This document shows positions 45,333 to 56,195 of a stretch of 64,000 nt of DNA, one piece after another. Location of the stretch: contig NZ_MUFC01000012.1 in the NCBI RefSeq assembly GCF_001995985.1, positions 1 to 64,000 of the forward strand, read 5' to 3'. Under the pieces are notes generated by a model that saw nothing but the letters and a program-made list of their open reading frames with translations, was not told the origin of the DNA and did not search any database. Both the position numbers and the translations under genes were made by a program. The stretch is from Salinivibrio sharmensis (lineage in GTDB: Bacteria; Pseudomonadota; Gammaproteobacteria; Enterobacterales; Vibrionaceae). The first letter of the stretch is position 1. The number at the start of each line of letters is the position of its first letter.

Positions 45333-46697
45333 ATGTTTGGTCTTGATGCCTTTATGTTGGCCCGTATTCAATTCGCGTTTACGGTTTCTTTTCACATTAT
45401 TTTTCCTGCGATTACTATTGGTCTTGCCTGTTATCTTGCGGTGCTTGAGGGGCTATGGCTTAGAACTCGCGAGCAAGAGTACAAAACCCTCTACCTTTTC
45501 TGGTCGAAAATTTTTGCGGTCAACTTCGGGATGGGCGTGGTGTCTGGGTTGGTAATGGCATACCAATTTGGCACCAACTGGAGTGGCTTTTCCGAGTTTG
45601 CGGGCAGTATTACCGGCCCGCTGCTGACTTATGAGGTACTTACGGCGTTCTTTTTAGAAGCCGGATTTCTTGGTGTGATGCTGTTTGGTTGGCAGCGTGT
45701 CGGTGATCGTTTGCACTTTTTCGCCACGTCCATGGTCGCGTTGGGCTCTGTGATCTCTGCCTTTTGGATTTTAGCCTCCAACAGTTGGATGCACACGCCA
45801 CAAGGGCATGAAGTGGTCAATGGTCAAGTAGTACCTGTAGATTGGTTCGCGGTGGTGTTTAATCCCTCTTTCCCTTATCGCTTAGCGCACATGGTGGTCG
45901 CGGCGTTTTTATCCAGTGCCTTATTTGTTGGTGCGTCGGCGGCGTGGCACCTGCTCAAAGGGCAGCGCAGCCCAGCCGTGAAGCGGATGTTTTCGATGTC
46001 GATGTGGATGCTGTTGTTCACCGCGCCCATTCAAGCGTTTATTGGTGATTTGCATGGCCTGAACACCTTGGAATATCAACCTGCCAAAATAGCAGCGATG
46101 GAAGGGCATTGGGACAACAGTCATGGTGAACCCACGCCGCTTATTTTATTTGGCTTACCGGATATGGAGGCGGAAACCACCCGCTACAAAGTAGAAATTC
46201 CCTATTTGGGGAGTCTGATCTTGAAACATAGTTTGACCGAGCAAATCCCAGCGCTAAACGAATTCTCTGCGGAAGACAGACCCAATTCGCCCGTAGTCTT
46301 CTGGGCGTTTCGTCTGATGGTGGGCTTAGGGCTATTGATGATCACACTTGGACTAGTGGCGGCGTGGCAGCGCTATAAAGGGCGTCTGTTTGAACACCAA
46401 GGGCTGCTCCGTTTTGCTTTCTATATGGGGCCGGCGGGGTTGGTCGCGATTCTAGCTGGCTGGGTAACTACTGAAGTAGGGCGCCAACCTTGGGTCGTGC
46501 ATGGCCTTTTACGCACCCAAGATGCGGTGTCTGCCCACGGTGACTTGCACATGAGTATTAGCTTGATCAGTTTCTTTGTAGTGTACGGCTTGGTCTTTGG
46601 GTTGGGGTACATCTATATGATCCATCAAATTAAATTAGGTCCGGATCAGCATGATGATACACCGCATGAACCGTTAACTGTCTCTGGCCGTGTCTAA
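45333..46697 (+). CDS. cioA: Cytochrome bd-type (cyanide-insensitive, CIO) quinol oxidase subunit I
   Basis: A 454-residue inner-membrane subunit with about nine helices. It carries the heme b ligands (first in VSFHIIFPAITIGL, another in YRLAHMVVAAF) and GRQPWVVHGLLRTQDAVS near the C-terminus. The quinol loop is short, about 60-70 residues shorter than in E. coli CydA. That, and the sequence WVVHGLLRT, place it in the CIO (CioA/short-Q-loop) group. It oxidises quinol and reduces oxygen without pumping protons. First gene of cioA-cioB-small subunit. Confidence 0.92.
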   Translation: MFGLDAFMLARIQFAFTVSFHIIFPAITIGLACYLAVLEGLWLRTREQEYKTLYLFWSKIFAVNFGMGVVSGLVMAYQFGTNWSGFSEFAGSITGPLLTYEVLTAFFLEAGFLGVMLFGWQRVGDRLHFFATSMVALGSVISAFWILASNSWMHTPQGHEVVNGQVVPVDWFAVVFNPSFPYRLAHMVVAAFLSSALFVGASAAWHLLKGQRSPAVKRMFSMSMWMLLFTAPIQAFIGDLHGLNTLEYQPAKIAAMEGHWDNSHGEPTPLILFGLPDMEAETTRYKVEIPYLGSLILKHSLTEQIPALNEFSAEDRPNSPVVFWAFRLMVGLGLLMITLGLVAAWQRYKGRLFEHQGLLRFAFYMGPAGLVAILAGWVTTEVGRQPWVVHGLLRTQDAVSAHGDLHMSISLISFFVVYGLVFGLGYIYMIHQIKLGPDQHDDTPHEPLTVSGRV

Positions 46698-46706
46698 GGG
46701 GGAAAC

Positions 46707-47708
46707 ATGGATTTAGCAATGATTTGGTTTGGCATCATCGTGTTTGCCACTTTAATGTACATCGTGATGGACGGATTTGACTTGGGGATCGGAATCCTGA
46801 TGCCGTTTATTACTGAGCGCGAAGAGCGCGACTTGATGGTTAACAGTGTCGCGCCGGTATGGGATGGCAATGAAACTTGGTTGGTCCTGGGTGGGGCGGC
46901 ATTATTTGGTGCTTTCCCCTTGGCATATGCCGTGATTGTCGATGCGTTAGCAATCCCGCTCACTTTGATGTTGGTGGCGCTTATTTTTCGTGGTGTGGCG
47001 TTTGAGTTCCGTTTCAAAGCCTTGCCCGGGCATCATGGCTTTTGGGATACCGCTTTTATGGCGGGGTCGATTTTTGCCACCTTTTTCCAAGGGGTGACAG
47101 TGGGTGCGGTGATTGAAGGTTTTCCTGTCGAGGGCCGCGCTTTTGCTGGTGGCGGCCTCGATTGGTTGGCACCGTTTCCTCTCTTTTGCGGCATAGGACT
47201 GATTATTGCGTACGGTTTACTGGGGGCCACTTGGCTGATCATGAAAACGGAGCATGCGTTGCAAATGCGTATGTACCACTTGAGTCGTCGACTGGTTGTG
47301 TTGATGGCGATAAGTATTGCGATAGTCAGTGTCTGGACGCCATTCGCGTATCCGGGGATTGCCGACCGTTGGTTTAGTCTGCCAAATCTGCTCATTCTCT
47401 CCCCGGTTCCTTTATTGACCGCTTTTTGTTTGCTCCGTCTCTGGCGCACCCGCCCTGATCACGCTCACCACCGACCATTTATCATGGCGTTGTGTGTCAC
47501 CTTAGTCGGGTTTATTGGCATGGGCATCAGCATTTGGCCACATATCATTCCACCCAAGATCACAATTTGGCAGGCCGCCTCACCGCAACAAAGCTTGCAA
47601 TTTATGCTGATTGGCGCGGTGTTTATCATCCCGGTTATTTTGATGTACACCTATTGGAGTTACCGTGTCTTTAGTGGCAAAGTGAATCCGGACGAGGCCT
47701 ATCACTGA
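46707..47708 (+). CDS. cioB: Cytochrome bd-type quinol oxidase subunit II
   Basis: A 333-residue polytopic protein (about eight helices) with the CydB opening IVMDGFDLGIGILMPF and NSVAPVWDGNETWLVLGGAALFGAFP. It supports the heme-containing subunit I. GGGGGAAAC-type ribosome-binding site precedes ATG 46707, and its stop overlaps the small third gene by one base (TGATG). Confidence 0.93.
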   Translation: MDLAMIWFGIIVFATLMYIVMDGFDLGIGILMPFITEREERDLMVNSVAPVWDGNETWLVLGGAALFGAFPLAYAVIVDALAIPLTLMLVALIFRGVAFEFRFKALPGHHGFWDTAFMAGSIFATFFQGVTVGAVIEGFPVEGRAFAGGGLDWLAPFPLFCGIGLIIAYGLLGATWLIMKTEHALQMRMYHLSRRLVVLMAISIAIVSVWTPFAYPGIADRWFSLPNLLILSPVPLLTAFCLLRLWRTRPDHAHHRPFIMALCVTLVGFIGMGISIWPHIIPPKITIWQAASPQQSLQFMLIGAVFIIPVILMYTYWSYRVFSGKVNPDEAYH

Positions 47709-47842
47709 TGGCTGATATGACAAAACCGACTTGGCAGCGTTGGCTTTGGTTAATCGCTATCTGGGGAGCCAGTGTAGCGGCATTGGGGGCTGTCTCTTGG
47801 CTATTTAAGCTTTTGATGCACGCTGCGGGTTTGCAAAGTTAG
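47708..47842 (+). CDS. Small oxidase-associated membrane protein (DUF2474-like)
   Basis: A 44-residue protein that overlaps the cioB stop (TGATG at 47706-47710). One transmembrane helix, IAIWGASVAALGAVSWLFKL, follows a Trp-rich WQRWLWL start. The ending LLMHAAGLQS is characteristic of DUF2474 proteins that follow cioB. By analogy with CydX it probably stabilises the oxidase complex. Confidence 0.85.
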   Translation: MADMTKPTWQRWLWLIAIWGASVAALGAVSWLFKLLMHAAGLQS

Positions 47843-47996
47843 CTGCCGTTAACTTTCTATTACGTGGCGAATCAGTGATAAGCTTCTCAAGCTAATGATA
47901 AAGCGGTCGGATGTCTTATCACTGAAATAGTACTGACTCGATAGTCCGTTTTATGATACGTGCGAACACTTCTTTCAACTAAAAATAGGGTTACGT

Positions 47997-48344
47997 ATGG
48001 AATGGTATTTAAAAGTGCTGCGCAATTATGCCACTTTTTCAGGGCGCGCCCATCGTCGAGAGTATTGGATGTTCTTTCTGATTAACTTTTGCATCTCATT
48101 GGCGCTAAACATTGTCGCTGAAGCGACGGGGCTGGTGTTGCTGAGCATTGTGTATTCATTGGCGGTACTACTGGCAACCTTGGCAGTCACATCAAGGCGT
48201 TTGCATGACACGGGACGTTCGGCATGGTGGCTGCTAATCGCTTTTATCCCTATTATCGGTATGATCACTTTGCTGGTGTTGTGTGCGTTGGAAGGCGAGC
48301 CTGAAAGCAACCCTTACGGTCCCGCTCCGCTGAGTGTGTCGTGA
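47997..48344 (+). CDS. DUF805 family membrane protein
   Basis: A 115-residue inner-membrane protein. The opening LRNYATFSGRAHRREYWMFFL and the central VTSRRLHDTGRSAWWLLIAFIP are the DUF805 (YhaH/YhaI) signature, with four hydrophobic segments and a polar C-terminus ending in ESNPYGPAP. Function unknown. It follows the oxidase operon after 154 bp and is closed by its own terminator. Confidence 0.9.
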   Translation: MEWYLKVLRNYATFSGRAHRREYWMFFLINFCISLALNIVAEATGLVLLSIVYSLAVLLATLAVTSRRLHDTGRSAWWLLIAFIPIIGMITLLVLCALEGEPESNPYGPAPLSVS

Positions 48345-48364
48345 AGTCATACCTAACGCTATTT

Positions 48365-48393
48365 TAAAAGCCGATGTTATTATCGGCTTTTTG
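48365..48393 (+). terminator. Terminator after the DUF805 gene
   Basis: AAAAGCCGAT-GTTATT-ATCGGCTTTTTG, 20 bp after the stop; followed at once by the GrpB-family gene. Confidence 0.88.
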
Positions 48394-48410
48394 TCCCCTC
48401 GGAGCCTAAC

Positions 48411-48935
48411 GTGATAGCGATCGAACCTTACCAACTGATTCCTGCCAGCTTTTCGCCTTGGCGTCCCATTTACTTAGAGATTGCCCAAGCCCTGTCTGAT
48501 CATATCTCCACACCTCGTATTGAGGTACTGCATTTTGGCTCCACGTCAGCGAAAGTAGGAGGCAAGGGGATTATTGATTTATCCATTCTGTATCGTCCTG
48601 GCGAGCGCGATGATACTGTCACTCACCTCTATGCGCTAGGCTTCCAAGATCAGCACAGTAAGCAGCCGTTTCCAGAACACCGCCCTCGCAAAGACGCGTC
48701 TGTGACCTATCAAGGTGAGCGATTTTTGATTCATGCTCACGTGATTGAAAAAAACAGTGATGAGCATCATCGCCAAGTGGCATATAAACAATATTTGCTC
48801 GATAACCCCGATGTACGCGCCGAGTACGAAGAAAAAAAGCGCTCTATTTTAAAAGCAGGCGTTAACGAGCAAGACAGCTACGTAAAGCATAAAGCGCCGT
48901 TTGTGAAAGCGATTCTTAATGACATCAGTGATTGA
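48411..48935 (+). CDS. GrpB family protein (UPF0157)
   Basis: A 174-residue member of the same family as the cassette gene at 4177, but chromosomal and only distantly similar. IEVLHFGSTSAKVGGKGIID is the family motif, followed by FLIHAHVIEKNSDEHHRQVAYKQYL and KHKAPFVKAIL at the end. GTG start at 48411. Function of the family is unsettled. Confidence 0.85.
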   Translation: MIAIEPYQLIPASFSPWRPIYLEIAQALSDHISTPRIEVLHFGSTSAKVGGKGIIDLSILYRPGERDDTVTHLYALGFQDQHSKQPFPEHRPRKDASVTYQGERFLIHAHVIEKNSDEHHRQVAYKQYLLDNPDVRAEYEEKKRSILKAGVNEQDSYVKHKAPFVKAILNDISD

Positions 48936-49107
48936 ATATGAATTCAAAGTCCTTTTCTTACGCTTTTCCCTCTCATCACTAGACTTTAGTCGTATGGGGG
49001 GATGTCACTCAAGTGCATACGCTATTGTTGGTCTATAGTACTGAAGTATGCACGAGGTATTGAACCTTGAGGCTTTTGCTTTTCCAGAGGGCGAAGAGGG
49101 TCCGTGA

Positions 49108-50313
49108 GTGAGTGACTTACAACAGGGAATACTAGTTGTTGATGATCAGAAAGTGGTTCGGCACACCCTATTTTTATGTCTTCAAAACCTCGGTTTTACA
49201 AACGTTTATCAGGCTGAGAACGGTCGCGAAGCGAAAAAACTCCTAAACACTCACTCGATTCAATGCGTATTTTGCGATCTCAATATGCCCATTGAAGATG
49301 GGTTTGAGGTGCTTAAATTTCTAGACGCACAAGCCTATCAAGGCGCCATTGTATTAATGAGTGGTGAGGAAGAGGAAGTACTGGCTTCAACCGCCAATTT
49401 GGCGCGTCTTTATCAACTGAATATCATTGAATGTGTGGCCAAGCCACTTTCATTTGCAACAGTGAAACGACTGCTGACCGCCAGTGAACGTGTACTAGAT
49501 ATGGAGGCTCACCATGCGCCGCATGCACTGCCACCACTCACCGCCAAGTTATTAAAAGGATACATAGATAAAGGCGGGCTAAGGGCGTTTTTCCAGCCGC
49601 AAATTTCTTTGTCCTCAGGTCGCCTTAAGGGGTTTGAGGTGTTGGCACGGTTGTTCAAACCTGACGAGAGCATGGTTTTTCCTGACCTGTTTATCCCCAC
49701 CGCAGAAAAGCATATCGAAAGCATAACCGATCTGACCAAGCGTGTTATTGAGTGTGCGTACCAAGATATTAATCAATATGGGCAAGATATCGCCACTTTG
49801 TCATTTGCCTTTAATATATCCGCCAAAGTGTTGGAGGCCCCTAATTTTCCCCAGTGGTTACAAGCGACAACCGCCAAGTATCAATTGCGTCCTGAACAGA
49901 TTATCTGTGAGTTAACAGAGACAGCTTTTACCACTGATCAAGCGACCATTGATACCCAAATGCTGCGGTTAAAAATGATGAAATTTAAATTATCCATCGA
50001 TGATTTTGGCACAGGCTATTCGTCTATTGCCCAGCTGCATTCGATTCCTTTTGATGAGCTGAAAGTGGACAAGCGCTTTGTGCTCGATTGTTTATCGAAT
50101 ACTAAATCTGCGGCTGTGGTTGAACAAAGTATTCAACTCGCCAAAGCAATCGGGGTAAACGTTGTGGCGGAGGGGATTGAGACTCAAGCCGTATGTGACT
50201 TTGTTAAGGCACTGGGATGTGACATTGGACAAGGCTACTTGTACGCCAAACCAGAACCACTGAATGTATTTGATTGGCGTACAGCCAGTATTCAGCGTGG
50301 GAATCGTGAATGA
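49108..50313 (+). CDS. Response regulator with EAL phosphodiesterase output domain
   Basis: A 401-residue protein: receiver domain (residues 1-125; phosphorylated Asp57 in [12 protein letters not shown], acidic DD near VVDDQK) joined to an EAL domain (residues about 150-400). The EAL domain keeps the metal-binding Glu in GFEVLARL (here EVL rather than EAL), [19 protein letters not shown] and VVAEGIETQ, so it probably hydrolyses cyclic-di-GMP. GTG start with GAAGAGGG upstream. Its stop overlaps the next gene's start (ATGA at 50310-50313). A likely output of the hybrid kinase that follows. Confidence 0.92.
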   Translation: MSDLQQGILVVDDQKVVRHTLFLCLQNLGFTNVYQAENGREAKKLLNTHSIQCVFCDLNMPIEDGFEVLKFLDAQAYQGAIVLMSGEEEEVLASTANLARLYQLNIIECVAKPLSFATVKRLLTASERVLDMEAHHAPHALPPLTAKLLKGYIDKGGLRAFFQPQISLSSGRLKGFEVLARLFKPDESMVFPDLFIPTAEKHIESITDLTKRVIECAYQDINQYGQDIATLSFAFNISAKVLEAPNFPQWLQATTAKYQLRPEQIICELTETAFTTDQATIDTQMLRLKMMKFKLSIDDFGTGYSSIAQLHSIPFDELKVDKRFVLDCLSNTKSAAVVEQSIQLAKAIGVNVVAEGIETQAVCDFVKALGCDIGQGYLYAKPEPLNVFDWRTASIQRGNRE

Positions 50314-53300
50314 AGTTTTCTGTGAAGCTACCTATTATTTTGTTGATGCTGGGCGGCTTAATGCTGGCATCCGTTACCGTGGTCTCTTGGAAAGGCCGCG
50401 ATCTGCTTCAAGAAAGCACATTAACTAACATAGAGCGAGAAGCAGCACTACTGATTCGATTGATTGAAAGGAATCTTTTTGAAAGGTATCACGATGCTCG
50501 CGCGTTTCCTCTGTCGCTAGGGGAAATTGAATCAGATAGCCTGAGTAACCAACAAGTAAATGACAATACGGTAAGAAACCTTAACGAGTTAATCGCTAAT
50601 TATAAAGTTTACCGTCGTATTGCGATTGTGAGTATGGAGGGCGAATTACTGGCGATAAATAACCAAAATACGCATGGTAAATCGCTCCCGCCTCTTGACC
50701 TTTCCCAAGCACAAATTATGAACAGTGTTTGGTTCAATGAGATCCTTAACGGCCAAACCCTCGCCCCCGAACAACCGAATAGTACGTATGTCACTGGGCC
50801 AGAGCGTTTTATTTTCGGCTCCAATGCCTCTTCCTACGACATGATCTTTGCTTCTGTGATCCGTAATACCGCCAACCGCCCTGTCGGTATTTGGGTCAAT
50901 GTGGTCGATTTCTCTACCGTTGAGTCCATTGTGGCTGAAAGCTACGACTTACTCGCTAAACGCGGGCTAGTCAGTGCGGAATTAACCCTCTTAGACCGCC
51001 AGGGCCGTATTATCGTTGATTATGATCCTGTCGGACAAAATGAATCAACGTATCAAAGGGACTTTCAAGTTCTGGGTAAATTAAACTTGGCGACAAACGG
51101 TGTCGAAGGGGCGAGATTAGCCGTTGCTGGATTAACGGGGTCAAACATCTCAACACACTATCGGAAACAAGTGGATCAGGTCACCGGGTTTGCCCATACC
51201 GAAGGGGCGTATGATTATCCAGGACTGGGTTGGTCAGCGATGATCCGCGTCGAAGTGGGGGAGGCGCTGCTTGCGCCCAATACCCTGTATAAAAATTCTT
51301 TCATCATGACTGCCACACTGCTGTCGTTGATTGTACTGCTTGCCTTCTATGTATCACGGCAAGTTTTTAAACCTTTAGGGCAGCTAAGCACCGCGGTGCG
51401 AAAACTGGCGCGGGGCGAGCATAACTTTTCCCTACCACAGCGAGACAGAGGCGATGAAGTGGGGGTCATGGCCAGTGAGCTGCTCAAACTGCGTGATATG
51501 GTGAGCGAGCGAGAAAGCTTAATCAGAGAAACGGAAGAGCAGCGCTTTCAGTTAGATATCCAAAGTCGCGCTATTGAAGCGACTGCAACAGGGATCATCG
51601 TCTCTGATGTTAGGCTTGCAGATTACCCCATTATTTATGCCAATAAAGCGTTTGAGACCTTAACAGGCTACAGCTCGAAAGAAGTGGTGGGTAAAAACTG
51701 TCGCTTTTTGCAGGCCGATGATCGTGATCAGCCCGAGTTTGAACGCCTCCGCTATGCCCTTAAAAACGCCTTATCTTGCTCCGTAGTGGTGCGCAATTAT
51801 AAAAAAGACGGCACACTTTTTTACAATAGTCTACGCCTCGATCCTATTTTTGATGATGCGGGCTCGTTGACCCATTATATCGGGATGCAGTCGGATATTA
51901 CGGAGCTTAAGCAGGTAGACGATGAGGCTAAATTTAAACTCGAACAAGAAATACAACGCCGAACCCAAGACTTACAAGAATCCGAAGGGCGTTTGAGGAC
52001 GGTGTTTGACACCGCACTTGATGGCATGGTGGTGATCGACACCCAAGGCAATATTCTCGAAGTTAACCGTTCATTGGAGCTTATCTTTGGGCGCATTCGT
52101 GAAGAGCTGGTGGGAGAAAATGCCTCTATTTTGATGCCAGATAAGTATAAAGCCCATCACGATGGGTTTATAAGTCAATATCAGTTAACAGGGAGTAAAA
52201 AGCTGATTGGCACACCACGAAAACTGCAGGGTGTGCATAAATCCGGGCGTGAGTTTCCCATTGAGGTATCCGTTGGCGAAACCTGGTTTGGCGATACGCA
52301 GGGATTTGTCGGTGTTATCAAAGATATCACAGTCGAAGAAGACGTTAAGCAGCGAGAGCAACGTCTTCAATATGCGCTAAAAGAAAGAGAAGTCATCTAT
52401 CGAACTGCTTTTGATCAGGCGGCAGTGGGTATATGTCGTGTTGACCTTGAGGGTAATTTTATTGAGGTCAATGACAGAATGAGCGAGATACTGGGCTATA
52501 GCCAAGAGGCGCTGCTACAACTTAGTTACCAGGACATTACTCACCCAGATCATCTTTCAACCAGTCATGCGCAAGTCGCGCAACTCACCATAGGGGAAAG
52601 CCGCTCGTTTTCCATGGACAAGCAATATATCACCCAGGGCGGTGAAGCCTTATGGGCCACGGTATCGGTGTCTACTGTGATGGATGAAGACGGCTCGCCT
52701 AGGTATTTTATTGCGGCGTTGGAAGATATTAGTCAACGTAAAGCAATAGAGCGTGAATTGCTCTCTGCAAAAAGGGCGCGAGATGAGCTGCTTCGCGGTA
52801 TGCAGTTAGCCTCTGATGCGGGAGGGATTTGCAATTGGTCAATGGATGTCACTACGGGGGAGCTTAAGTGGGACGATAACATGTATCGTTTGTATGGGAT
52901 TGCACCTGAAGCGCCGGTAAATTACGAGGTGTGGCAGGCGTGTATTCATCCCGATGACCGTCAAAATGCGATTAAAGAAGTAGAAACGGCACTAAACGAT
53001 AGCAACGTCTTTAATGCTGAGTTTCGTGTGATCCACCCTAAGACTCAGCGAATCAGTTGGATTAAAGCCGCGGGCAATGTGGTGAAAGATGATCAGTCGG
53101 GGCGAGAAATGCTCTTTGGCATCAACCTAGACATTACGCATGATCGACAGACACAAGCCAAGTTAGAGAAGGAATCCGTGATGGCGAGAAATGCCAATGA
53201 GGCAAAATCTCGCTTCTTAGCCACCATGAGCCATGAAATTAGAACGCCCATGAATGGTGTGATTGGAATGGTGGATTTACTAAAAGAAACGCCTCTGGAG

Positions 53301-55094
53301 CCAGAGCAATCTAAAATGGTGTCGACGATTCGAGACTCTTCTTTCTCGTTACTTGAGATAATCAACGATATTCTTGATTTTTCCAAAATCGAATCAGGGC
53401 AAATGGAGTTGGACCCGACCGACGTCAATGTACTCGACTTAATTGAGAAAACCTTGGACGCACTATGGGTTAGCGCTGATCAAAAAGGCGTCGAACTCTT
53501 TTTCTCACATGACTATGCCACCCCTGACTTTATCTTGGTTGATCCGGTGCGCGTGCGCCAAATTCTTCTTAACTTATTAGGGAACGCCATTAAGTTCACC
53601 AGCAAAGAAAAAGAGGGAGGCCATGTCTTTGTCAAAACAGCATATTGTCAAGACAGTGAGATGCTTACGTTGAGCATCCGAGATACTGGCGTTGGCATGA
53701 CCCACGAACAGATGGATAAACTGTTCAAGCCCTTTACACAGGCGGATAGTTCCACCACGCGGAGATACGGGGGAACGGGTCTAGGACTGAGTATTTCCAA
53801 GTCATTTGTCGATATGATGGGTGGGGATATTGAGGTTGAGAGTGAGTTTGGTAAAGGCAGTGAGTTTATAGTCCGAGTACCTGCCCGCAGTAGCGCCAAA
53901 ACCCATGAAACCAATCGACGTTATCCGTTTTCTGCGTTTTCTTTTGTCTTATTTATCGATCATGAACCGCTTGAGAACACCTGTATAGCATTGCTTGAAA
54001 GCTTATACCCCCGTGAGATTCTGGATGCAAAAGTCACGGTGCCAGCTAACTGGGACCCGGATACTATGATTGCGATTACAACAGATGAAAGAATGTTGGA
54101 AAGACATCAGGGCGTGCGTTGCCTATTGCTTGGGGATGATTTAGGTGGAAATGACGCCTATAAGTATCCAGGGCCTTATCGGTTAAACCGATATCCCCTT
54201 AAACCCAGTGAATTTGTACTGGGCGCTGCAGTGATGTGCGGGCTTGAAAGCCCGGATGTTGATTGGAGTGAAGCGGTAAATGGCGATGCCTTTGCCGATA
54301 GCAGTCAAGTGGATGCACAAGCGTGTGGCACCATTTTATGTGCTGAAGATCAGCCAACCAACCAGCTCGTTCTTGCCAAGCAGCTAAAACAGCTTGGTTA
54401 TCAATTTGAAATGACATCGGATGGCAAAGAGGCACTTGAGAAGTGGTATCAAGGGGAGTATGCAATGCTCTTAACAGACTGTCATATGCCCGAAATGGAT
54501 GGTTTTGAATTGGCGGCTGAGATAAGACGATTAGAGGCTGAAGAAAATCGCGAGCGTACGTTAATAATTGCCATCACCGCCAATGCACTCGTGGGAGAAG
54601 CGGATCACTGCTTGCAATCGGGGATGGATGATTATGTTTCCAAACCTGTTGAGATCCAGACACTTAAACGCGTGTTGGCATTGCGCCTTAGAGGGCGAGC
54701 GTTGAGAAAGGGCGAACCCGCAGTGGCTCAGACTAGCGAAGAAGTCTCTCATACGGAACCGCTCATCGATGACCGTCAGCTCGAGAAAGTCATTGGCAGC
54801 TCAGACCAGGAAATGAAGTCCGCTATATTGTCTATGTTCTGGGACGGCGTATCGGCAGATGTCAATGCGCTCGAACAGGCGATTGTCGGCGGTGACGATG
54901 AAAAAATAAAAGCGATTGCTCATGGGGCAAAAGGCGCATCTGCATCAAGTGGGGCGATGCGCTTGAGCGAGCTGTTCCGAGTCATCGAAAACAGCAGTCA
55001 CGATCTTGAACAAGTAAGAACTGTGTTTACCGAAATAAGTGCAATGATGACCGCAATTGAAACCGATCTGCGGGAAGAAAAAATCATTCAATGA
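50310..55094 (+). CDS. Hybrid sensor histidine kinase with LOV, multi-PAS, receiver and Hpt domains
   Basis: A 1594-residue membrane kinase. TM helices at residues about 6-26 and 331-352 flank a periplasmic Cache-like sensor. A HAMP segment (353-405) is followed by a LOV-type PAS (about 418-540) with GKNCRFLQ containing Cys464, [11 protein letters not shown] and GMQSD. Three more PAS/PAC units lie at about 560-680, 690-815 and 830-955. HisKA has His975 ([11 protein letters not shown]); the ATPase has NAIKFT, DTGVGM and [11 protein letters not shown] pseudo-receiver without Asp precedes a true receiver (Asp1390 in [12 protein letters not shown]) and a C-terminal Hpt (His1538, [11 protein letters not shown]). 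Translationally coupled to the REC-EAL gene. Blue-light control is inferred, not shown. Confidence 0.93.
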   Translation: MKFSVKLPIILLMLGGLMLASVTVVSWKGRDLLQESTLTNIEREAALLIRLIERNLFERYHDARAFPLSLGEIESDSLSNQQVNDNTVRNLNELIANYKVYRRIAIVSMEGELLAINNQNTHGKSLPPLDLSQAQIMNSVWFNEILNGQTLAPEQPNSTYVTGPERFIFGSNASSYDMIFASVIRNTANRPVGIWVNVVDFSTVESIVAESYDLLAKRGLVSAELTLLDRQGRIIVDYDPVGQNESTYQRDFQVLGKLNLATNGVEGARLAVAGLTGSNISTHYRKQVDQVTGFAHTEGAYDYPGLGWSAMIRVEVGEALLAPNTLYKNSFIMTATLLSLIVLLAFYVSRQVFKPLGQLSTAVRKLARGEHNFSLPQRDRGDEVGVMASELLKLRDMVSERESLIRETEEQRFQLDIQSRAIEATATGIIVSDVRLADYPIIYANKAFETLTGYSSKEVVGKNCRFLQADDRDQPEFERLRYALKNALSCSVVVRNYKKDGTLFYNSLRLDPIFDDAGSLTHYIGMQSDITELKQVDDEAKFKLEQEIQRRTQDLQESEGRLRTVFDTALDGMVVIDTQGNILEVNRSLELIFGRIREELVGENASILMPDKYKAHHDGFISQYQLTGSKKLIGTPRKLQGVHKSGREFPIEVSVGETWFGDTQGFVGVIKDITVEEDVKQREQRLQYALKEREVIYRTAFDQAAVGICRVDLEGNFIEVNDRMSEILGYSQEALLQLSYQDITHPDHLSTSHAQVAQLTIGESRSFSMDKQYITQGGEALWATVSVSTVMDEDGSPRYFIAALEDISQRKAIERELLSAKRARDELLRGMQLASDAGGICNWSMDVTTGELKWDDNMYRLYGIAPEAPVNYEVWQACIHPDDRQNAIKEVETALNDSNVFNAEFRVIHPKTQRISWIKAAGNVVKDDQSGREMLFGINLDITHDRQTQAKLEKESVMARNANEAKSRFLATMSHEIRTPMNGVIGMVDLLKETPLEPEQSKMVSTIRDSSFSLLEIINDILDFSKIESGQMELDPTDVNVLDLIEKTLDALWVSADQKGVELFFSHDYATPDFILVDPVRVRQILLNLLGNAIKFTSKEKEGGHVFVKTAYCQDSEMLTLSIRDTGVGMTHEQMDKLFKPFTQADSSTTRRYGGTGLGLSISKSFVDMMGGDIEVESEFGKGSEFIVRVPARSSAKTHETNRRYPFSAFSFVLFIDHEPLENTCIALLESLYPREILDAKVTVPANWDPDTMIAITTDERMLERHQGVRCLLLGDDLGGNDAYKYPGPYRLNRYPLKPSEFVLGAAVMCGLESPDVDWSEAVNGDAFADSSQVDAQACGTILCAEDQPTNQLVLAKQLKQLGYQFEMTSDGKEALEKWYQGEYAMLLTDCHMPEMDGFELAAEIRRLEAEENRERTLIIAITANALVGEADHCLQSGMDDYVSKPVEIQTLKRVLALRLRGRALRKGEPAVAQTSEEVSHTEPLIDDRQLEKVIGSSDQEMKSAILSMFWDGVSADVNALEQAIVGGDDEKIKAIAHGAKGASASSGAMRLSELFRVIENSSHDLEQVRTVFTEISAMMTAIETDLREEKIIQ

Positions 55095-55110
55095 ATGTAA
55101 GAGGCGCGAT

Positions 55111-56031
55111 GTGATACATATCAACACGCAAGACCAAATTCCTTTTGAGCACTTTGAAAAAGCGAGTCGCGATACACTCAAATACTTGAATAAAAAGTTT
55201 GGCTACGGGACGTGGATGATGACTCGCAAGCATGAAGATCAATGGGTCATCTTACAGGTAGAAGGTAACAAATACGGTATTGATGAATTGACCACTCTCA
55301 GGTGGAGCGATTCAATGTGCAGCCGTATGGTGCAGGGCGAAGGGCCGCGTTGGGCGCCTGATGTTGACAATGTCTCCGCGTATGTGAACGCGCCAATTTA
55401 CCAAGCTGAGACAATTAAGTCTTATATTGGGATACCCGTTTGCTATTCGGATGGTAATTTATTTGGCACTTTGTGCGCGATAGACACAGAACCAGTCGAT
55501 CGCATCCCGCCTGATGGGTTAGAAACCATCGAGCTTGTCTCTAAATTACTTTCAACGCTATTACAGCTTGAGCTGCAAAACATCGACGTTTCGCGGAAAC
55601 AAATGAGTTTTTTACCCTCACAATTAAAAGATCATGAAACCGGTTTTCTTAATCGATTAGGTTGGTCTTTATATTTAGAAAAAGAAGAAAGCAATATCCG
55701 CTCGGTGGGTACACCCGTGCATGTGGTGGCTATTGATGTTTCTCTGGGCAACCAATCAACGCACTTAAAGGATACGGCAATGACCACCCTGTTTGTGTCC
55801 ATTCTCAATGGTGTCTTACATGACGGTGGCTATATTGCCCGATTGGGGGAAGATATCTACACCATGCTCTGTGCCAATAAAACCGAGGAGCAAATGGCAG
55901 TGATGGTTGAACGTCTTGCCAACGAATTGAGTGAGGCTGAGATCCCTGTCGCTATTGGCTTCAAAAAACACGACTATGGTGATGACTTGGATGTCACTGT
56001 GATTGCTGCCATCAAAAGTGTCCGGCAATAA
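55111..56031 (+). CDS. GAF domain protein with degenerate GGDEF domain
   Basis: A 306-residue cytoplasmic protein. GTG 55111 is preferred: AGAGG lies six bases upstream, while earlier in-frame starts would overlap the kinase gene. Residues about 15-150 are a GAF domain (SDSMCSRMVQGEGPRWAPDV, KSYIGIPVCYSDGNLFGTLCAID). The C-terminal domain has GGDEF topology, but the active-site motif is RLGEDIYTML, so cyclase activity is unlikely; it could bind GTP or act as a regulatory partner. Third gene of the LOV/EAL cluster, 16 bp downstream of the kinase. Confidence 0.88.
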   Translation: MIHINTQDQIPFEHFEKASRDTLKYLNKKFGYGTWMMTRKHEDQWVILQVEGNKYGIDELTTLRWSDSMCSRMVQGEGPRWAPDVDNVSAYVNAPIYQAETIKSYIGIPVCYSDGNLFGTLCAIDTEPVDRIPPDGLETIELVSKLLSTLLQLELQNIDVSRKQMSFLPSQLKDHETGFLNRLGWSLYLEKEESNIRSVGTPVHVVAIDVSLGNQSTHLKDTAMTTLFVSILNGVLHDGGYIARLGEDIYTMLCANKTEEQMAVMVERLANELSEAEIPVAIGFKKHDYGDDLDVTVIAAIKSVRQ

Positions 56032-56195
56032 CTATGACGTGAAAGCCAGCCACTCCCTAGTTTGTTTGCTCGCTTTTCAACCATCTGAATCAAAAAGAAT
56101 AACAGGACTATTGACCTCGGGTTAAATTTCATTAAAGGACACCCACGTTCGCAGCACAGTCTGCGGACTATGGTGCTACCACGCATAACTGCGTT

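Noticed and set aside
52000-52370. Heme-based oxygen sensor (FixL) in the kinase
   Set aside because: The histidine that binds heme in FixL is replaced by lysine; reported only as a degenerate case.
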